Source of the DNA: Desulfuromonadaceae bacterium
GTDB taxonomy: Bacteria > Desulfobacterota > Desulfuromonadia > Desulfuromonadales > Geopsychrobacteraceae
Direction: 5' to 3'
DNA length: 9,120 nt
Assembly: GCA_016744555.1 (NCBI GenBank)
Contig: JADGED010000094.1
Coordinates: 1-9,120, forward strand
Positions 6,464 through 9,120 of this stretch are shown piece after piece. Position numbers and translations under genes: made by a program. The notes beneath the pieces were generated by a model. The model had not been told where the DNA came from, ran no database searches, and worked only from the letters and a program-made list of their open reading frames with translations. Positions within the stretch are counted from its first letter, which is position 1. Every line of letters starts with the position of its first letter.

Positions 6464-7717
6464 TTAGTCAAATTTAGCGACTAGTTCAATCGCCAAGTTG
6501 TCTAATTCAACTGCTGACTGGCTACTATCAGACATATCTTTAAGCTGTGCCCGCCCTGACTGAAGCTCTTCTTCACCAATAATAAGAGTAAATGCTGCGT
6601 GCAATTTATTAGCCCGACGCATTTGTGCTTTAAGGCTTTTACCTAAATAATCCATCTCTGCACGCACACCAGCTTGTTGCAGTTGCGACATTAATACAAA
6701 AGCACGATCAGCCGCTTCTGCGCCGATTGCAGCAATAAACAACTGTGGAGAAGCAGCGGCAATCTTCGCCTCACCTTTTAGCAACACTAAACGCTCTAAA
6801 CCAATGGCAAAACCAATCCCAGGCACAGCAGGGCCACCGAGGCTTTCTACTAGCCCATCATAACGACCACCAGCGGCAACAGCGTTTTGCGATCCTAATT
6901 GATCGGTAACCAACTCAAAGGTAGTGCGAACATAATAATCTAGGCCACGCACCATCCGTGCATTAACACTATACGGAATAGCTAATTGGTCCAAATAACC
7001 TTTAACCTGAGAGAAATGACTATCGCACTCAGTACATAAGTGTTCAATAACTGCTGGAGCATCAACCGTAGCGGCCTTACAACCCTGAGCCTTGCAATCT
7101 AAAACCCGCAAAGGATTCGTAAGATAACGACGCTGACAATCGGGACACAAACTATTTAAACGTGACGCAAGGTAATCTATTAATTGTTGTCGGTAATCAG
7201 GACGACATACTGGGCAACCAAGAGAGTTGACCTGCAATGAAACATTTTCGATACCAATATGGACAAAGTATTGATGTAACATAGCTAAAAGTTGAGCATC
7301 GATTTTTGCGTCTTCAACGCCAAGGACCTCAGCTCCAAGCTGATGAAACTGCCGATAACGCCCTTTTTGAGGTCGCTCATAACGGAACATTGGCCCCAAA
7401 TAATAAAGCTTTGAAACCGGGTCTAGGTTATGAAGCTTGTTTTGAATAAAGGCACGCATAACCGGAGCGGTACCCTCTGGACGTAAAGTTAAGGAGTTTC
7501 CACTCTTGTCTTCAAAGGTATACATCTCCTTCTCAACAATATCTGTCGTTTCTCCAATGGAACGGCAAAACAATTCTGTTTTCTCCGGAACTGGTGTCCT
7601 TATTTCGGCAAAGCCATAAAGACCAAACACCTCACGAGCACTTTGTTCCAAAAATTGCCAGGTTTCTACTTCACCGGGCAAAATATCATTCATACCTTTA
7701 ATTGCAGTAACGCTCAA
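6464..7717 (-). CDS. hisS: Histidyl-tRNA synthetase
   Basis: This class II synthetase attaches His to tRNA-His in the cytosol. The 417-aa protein has normal family length and a typical N-terminus (IKGMNDILPGE). Motif 2 is FRYERPQKGRYRQFHQLGAE (111-130). The HisRS-specific peptides are RGLDYYVRTTFE (257-268) and AGGRYDGLV (282-290). Motif 3 is GIGFAIGLERL (300-310), and the C-terminal anticodon-binding domain spans ~325-417. Eight cysteines cluster in the middle insertion (CPVC 168/171, CPDC 191/194, C208, C213, C228, C231). This zinc-ribbon-like set occurs in HisRS of Firmicutes and delta-proteobacteria; metal binding is inference. The start is TTG (7715-7717), supported by AAGGTG 6 nt upstream and by alignment of the N-terminal motif. 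It lies 194 bp behind the response-regulator gene, with no strong terminator between. Confidence 0.97.
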   Translation of the reverse strand: MSVTAIKGMNDILPGEVETWQFLEQSAREVFGLYGFAEIRTPVPEKTELFCRSIGETTDIVEKEMYTFEDKSGNSLTLRPEGTAPVMRAFIQNKLHNLDPVSKLYYLGPMFRYERPQKGRYRQFHQLGAEVLGVEDAKIDAQLLAMLHQYFVHIGIENVSLQVNSLGCPVCRPDYRQQLIDYLASRLNSLCPDCQRRYLTNPLRVLDCKAQGCKAATVDAPAVIEHLCTECDSHFSQVKGYLDQLAIPYSVNARMVRGLDYYVRTTFELVTDQLGSQNAVAAGGRYDGLVESLGGPAVPGIGFAIGLERLVLLKGEAKIAAASPQLFIAAIGAEAADRAFVLMSQLQQAGVRAEMDYLGKSLKAQMRRANKLHAAFTLIIGEEELQSGRAQLKDMSDSSQSAVELDNLAIELVAKFD

Positions 7718-7723
7718 AACTTA

Positions 7724-7729
7724 CACCTT
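7724..7729 (-). promoter_or_regulatory. Ribosome binding site that fixes the hisS TTG start
   Basis: AAGGTG on the minus strand lies 6 nt before the TTG codon at 7715-7717. Residue 9 (Met) is the first ATG in frame, but starting there would delete the conserved family N-terminus, so the TTG start is preferred. Confidence 0.75.
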
Positions 7730-7742
7730 TTCGCTATATAAA

Positions 7743-7764
7743 CCTAAGTCAGGCCTAAAGTAGG
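7743..7764. repeat. Two imperfect 11-bp tandem units upstream of hisS
   Basis: CCTAAGTCAGG (7743-7753) is followed directly by CCTAAAGTAGG (7754-7764); 8 of 11 positions agree, and each unit has dyad-like CCT...AGG ends. They lie 26-47 nt before the hisS start codon, where they could be a regulatory site. No matching regulator is recognised. Confidence 0.3.
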
Positions 7765-7800
7765 TATTATTATCCACACAGACCGGAGAAGATAACCTAT

Positions 7801-7817
7801 TTTCAGTTACCCTGAAA
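7801..7817. other. Small hairpin between the response regulator gene and hisS
   Basis: TTTCAG and CTGAAA form a perfect 6-bp stem around a 5-base loop. It has no U-tract in the minus direction, so it is a poor terminator for the gene before it. Read-through into hisS therefore remains possible. Confidence 0.3.
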
Positions 7818-7825
7818 GGGGGTTT

Positions 7826-7848
7826 AGCAATTAATTTGCTGTTTTTTT
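7826..7848 (+). terminator. Weak terminator-like element on the plus strand
   Basis: AGCAA-TTAAT-TTGCT followed by G and seven Ts looks like a short intrinsic terminator for the plus strand. The stem is only 5-6 bp, and no plus-strand gene is present, so it would at most stop antisense transcription into the response-regulator gene. Chance in AT-rich DNA is a good alternative. Confidence 0.25.
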
Positions 7849-7911
7849 AATTTGGATTAAATAGGAAAGGAAATATTATCGACGGGTAAAGACAAACAGG
7901 GAGATAAAAAT

Positions 7912-9120
7912 CTATTTTATTATTTTTTGTGAAATGTCTTTAACACCACAAATCGTATTTCGCGACTCCTTGCCTGCGTACATAGCTTTATCTGCTAATT
8001 CAAGCAATTCTACTTTTTCGATTGTATCGGTTGGATAAGTTGCAAAGCCAGCAGACACAGTGACATAACTTGACATATTGCGATCTTCAAGAAACGCGTG
8101 ACCCTCGATCACCTTGCGAATTCGCTCGGCAACAACGCGAGCAGTCCTATCATCAGTTTCGACTAATATAGCAGCGAATTCATCGCCACCAAAACGAAAC
8201 AGGGTATCAACATCACGTACGCACTCGACTAACAAATGTCCAACCTCTTGCAGTGCTGCACTTCCTGCAAGGTGACCATAATTGTCGTTAATCTCCTTGA
8301 AGCGATCAAGGTCGAGAAATAATAACGAAAATTTCAACCCATAACGTTGCGAACGGCGGATTTCATGGTTTAACGCTATTTGCAAATAACGGTGATTATA
8401 AAGTCCGGTCAAATCATCCGTATACATCAATTTTTGCGCATCTCGATAACGGCAGCTATTCTCAAACCCTACAGAGATCTGCCCGCACAAATAATTCAAA
8501 TCCTCTAAAATCAAAGGGGAAGTAGATTGCGGTGAGACATCGCAAATCACTATGCCACCATCAATATCCTCACCATCACGCAAGGGTAACATCCAAATCT
8601 TTTCACAATTAAGTTTGAGCTTTTCCAATTTAATGGCGATATCGTTGCTTGGCTGACACAGGCAGGTCGATTCATTAAGCTGGGGGATTAACAAATCAAT
8701 CAGCCATTCGGCCGCTTCACTGGTTAAGTTGCGCAGGTTTGCAACTTCCGAAGTAACGCCATTTTTGAATGTAAAAGTACAACCAACTCTGGCATCCATT
8801 TCATCCAGCAAAGTACCCAATGAATGAGATAACAATTGATCAATATCAATAATTGAAGATAGCGATTGTCCAGTTTGATATAAATCAATCTGCCGCTGCA
8901 ACTGCAAGTTATCAGTCGACAACTTACGTTGTTCTAGGCAATTACCCACCTGATGCTTTAACTCGTCAGGGTTAAATGGTTTAATCAAATAATCGTAGGC
9001 ACCATTTTTAAGTGCATCAATGGCTGAATCGAGGGTTGCATGGCCGGTAACAAGGATAACTTCTGGGGGATTGCTCAACTCTCTAGTAAAATGAAGGAGG
9101 TCCAAGCCGCTCTTTCCCGG
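7912..9120 (-). CDS. Response regulator with GGDEF domain, candidate cyclic AMP-GMP synthase (5'-partial)
   Basis: The frame is open to the right edge, so the N-terminus is missing; the 402 visible residues begin PGKSGLDLL, which in receiver domains comes just after the phospho-accepting Asp. The receiver ends with conserved Thr25 (VTGHA) and Lys47 (LIKPF). A GAF-like sensory or linker region follows (~75-230), then a GGDEF domain (~233-393). This has a metal-binding Asp in LFLDLDRFK (Asp270), the I-site RDVD (302-305) and intact GGDEF (311-315). No EAL or HD-GYP domain is present. The residue equal to PleD Asp344 (GHxxGD) is Ser287 (GHLAGS), while the PleD Asn335 equivalent is kept (Asn278). 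Ser here marks the Hypr enzymes, such as Geobacter GacA, that make 3',3'-cGAMP as well as c-di-GMP. The TTG at 9103-9105 is internal, not a start. The product is cytosolic; which dinucleotide it makes is inference. Confidence 0.9.
   Translation of the reverse strand, partial: PGKSGLDLLHFTRELSNPPEVILVTGHATLDSAIDALKNGAYDYLIKPFNPDELKHQVGNCLEQRKLSTDNLQLQRQIDLYQTGQSLSSIIDIDQLLSHSLGTLLDEMDARVGCTFTFKNGVTSEVANLRNLTSEAAEWLIDLLIPQLNESTCLCQPSNDIAIKLEKLKLNCEKIWMLPLRDGEDIDGGIVICDVSPQSTSPLILEDLNYLCGQISVGFENSCRYRDAQKLMYTDDLTGLYNHRYLQIALNHEIRRSQRYGLKFSLLFLDLDRFKEINDNYGHLAGSAALQEVGHLLVECVRDVDTLFRFGGDEFAAILVETDDRTARVVAERIRKVIEGHAFLEDRNMSSYVTVSAGFATYPTDTIEKVELLELADKAMYAGKESRNTICGVKDISQKIIK

Noticed and set aside
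7718..7800. Possible hisS promoter around GATAAT or TATATA
   Set aside because: Neither -10-like hexamer has a recognisable -35 at 16-18 bp. The TATATA at about 7734-7741 would leave a leader too short for the ribosome site.
1..9120. CRISPR array, insertion sequence, tRNA or rRNA genes, prophage traces
   Set aside because: No spaced direct repeats, transposase frames, terminal inverted repeats or tRNA-like cloverleaf sequences were seen; the region looks like stable core chromosome.

Overview
The window reads as a chromosomal core-metabolism region of a Desulfuromonadales bacterium (Geobacter/Desulfuromonas/Desulfuromusa type). This rests on the combination of a monomeric NADP-type isocitrate dehydrogenase followed by malate dehydrogenase, a DUF4398/LysM lipoprotein of a delta-proteobacterial kind, an AspRS with non-discriminating signatures, and a receiver-GGDEF protein with the variant base-recognition residue known from Geobacter. 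Base composition is moderately AT-rich, which suggests a marine Desulfuromonas/Desulfuromusa-like lineage rather than a GC-rich Geobacter. The species is inference.

All six genes lie on the minus strand, so transcription runs from high to low coordinates. From the right edge they are: a receiver-GAF-like-GGDEF response regulator whose first part lies outside the window (7912 to beyond 9120); hisS (6464-7717, TTG start); aspS (4578-6365, TTG start), with its own good sigma-70 promoter just after hisS; a LysM lipoprotein gene 29 bp behind aspS (3859-4548); a clear intrinsic terminator (3787-3822); a 325-bp control region for icd; icd (1311-3533); a hairpin plus U-tract between icd and mdh; mdh (244-1233); a strong stem-loop after mdh; and at the left edge a promoter reading out of the window.

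Functionally, icd and mdh supply two TCA-cycle dehydrogenase steps, which in acetate-oxidising Desulfuromonadales carry the main carbon flux. The sequence suggests layered control: a 17-bp palindrome over the -10 of a TTGACA promoter, a second palindrome in the leader, a possible sigma-54 promoter further up, and a possible partial terminator that would set the icd:mdh ratio. hisS and aspS are housekeeping tRNA charging genes. AspRS probably also charges tRNA-Asn, which would require a GatCAB amidotransferase elsewhere.

The most interesting item is the response regulator at the right edge. Its GGDEF domain keeps the catalytic GGDEF and an RxxD I-site. However, the aspartate that recognises guanine in ordinary diguanylate cyclases (PleD Asp344) is a serine. 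This is the hallmark of hybrid promiscuous (Hypr) GGDEF enzymes, which make 3',3'-cyclic AMP-GMP. The protein is therefore a candidate GacA-type cGAMP synthase under two-component control.
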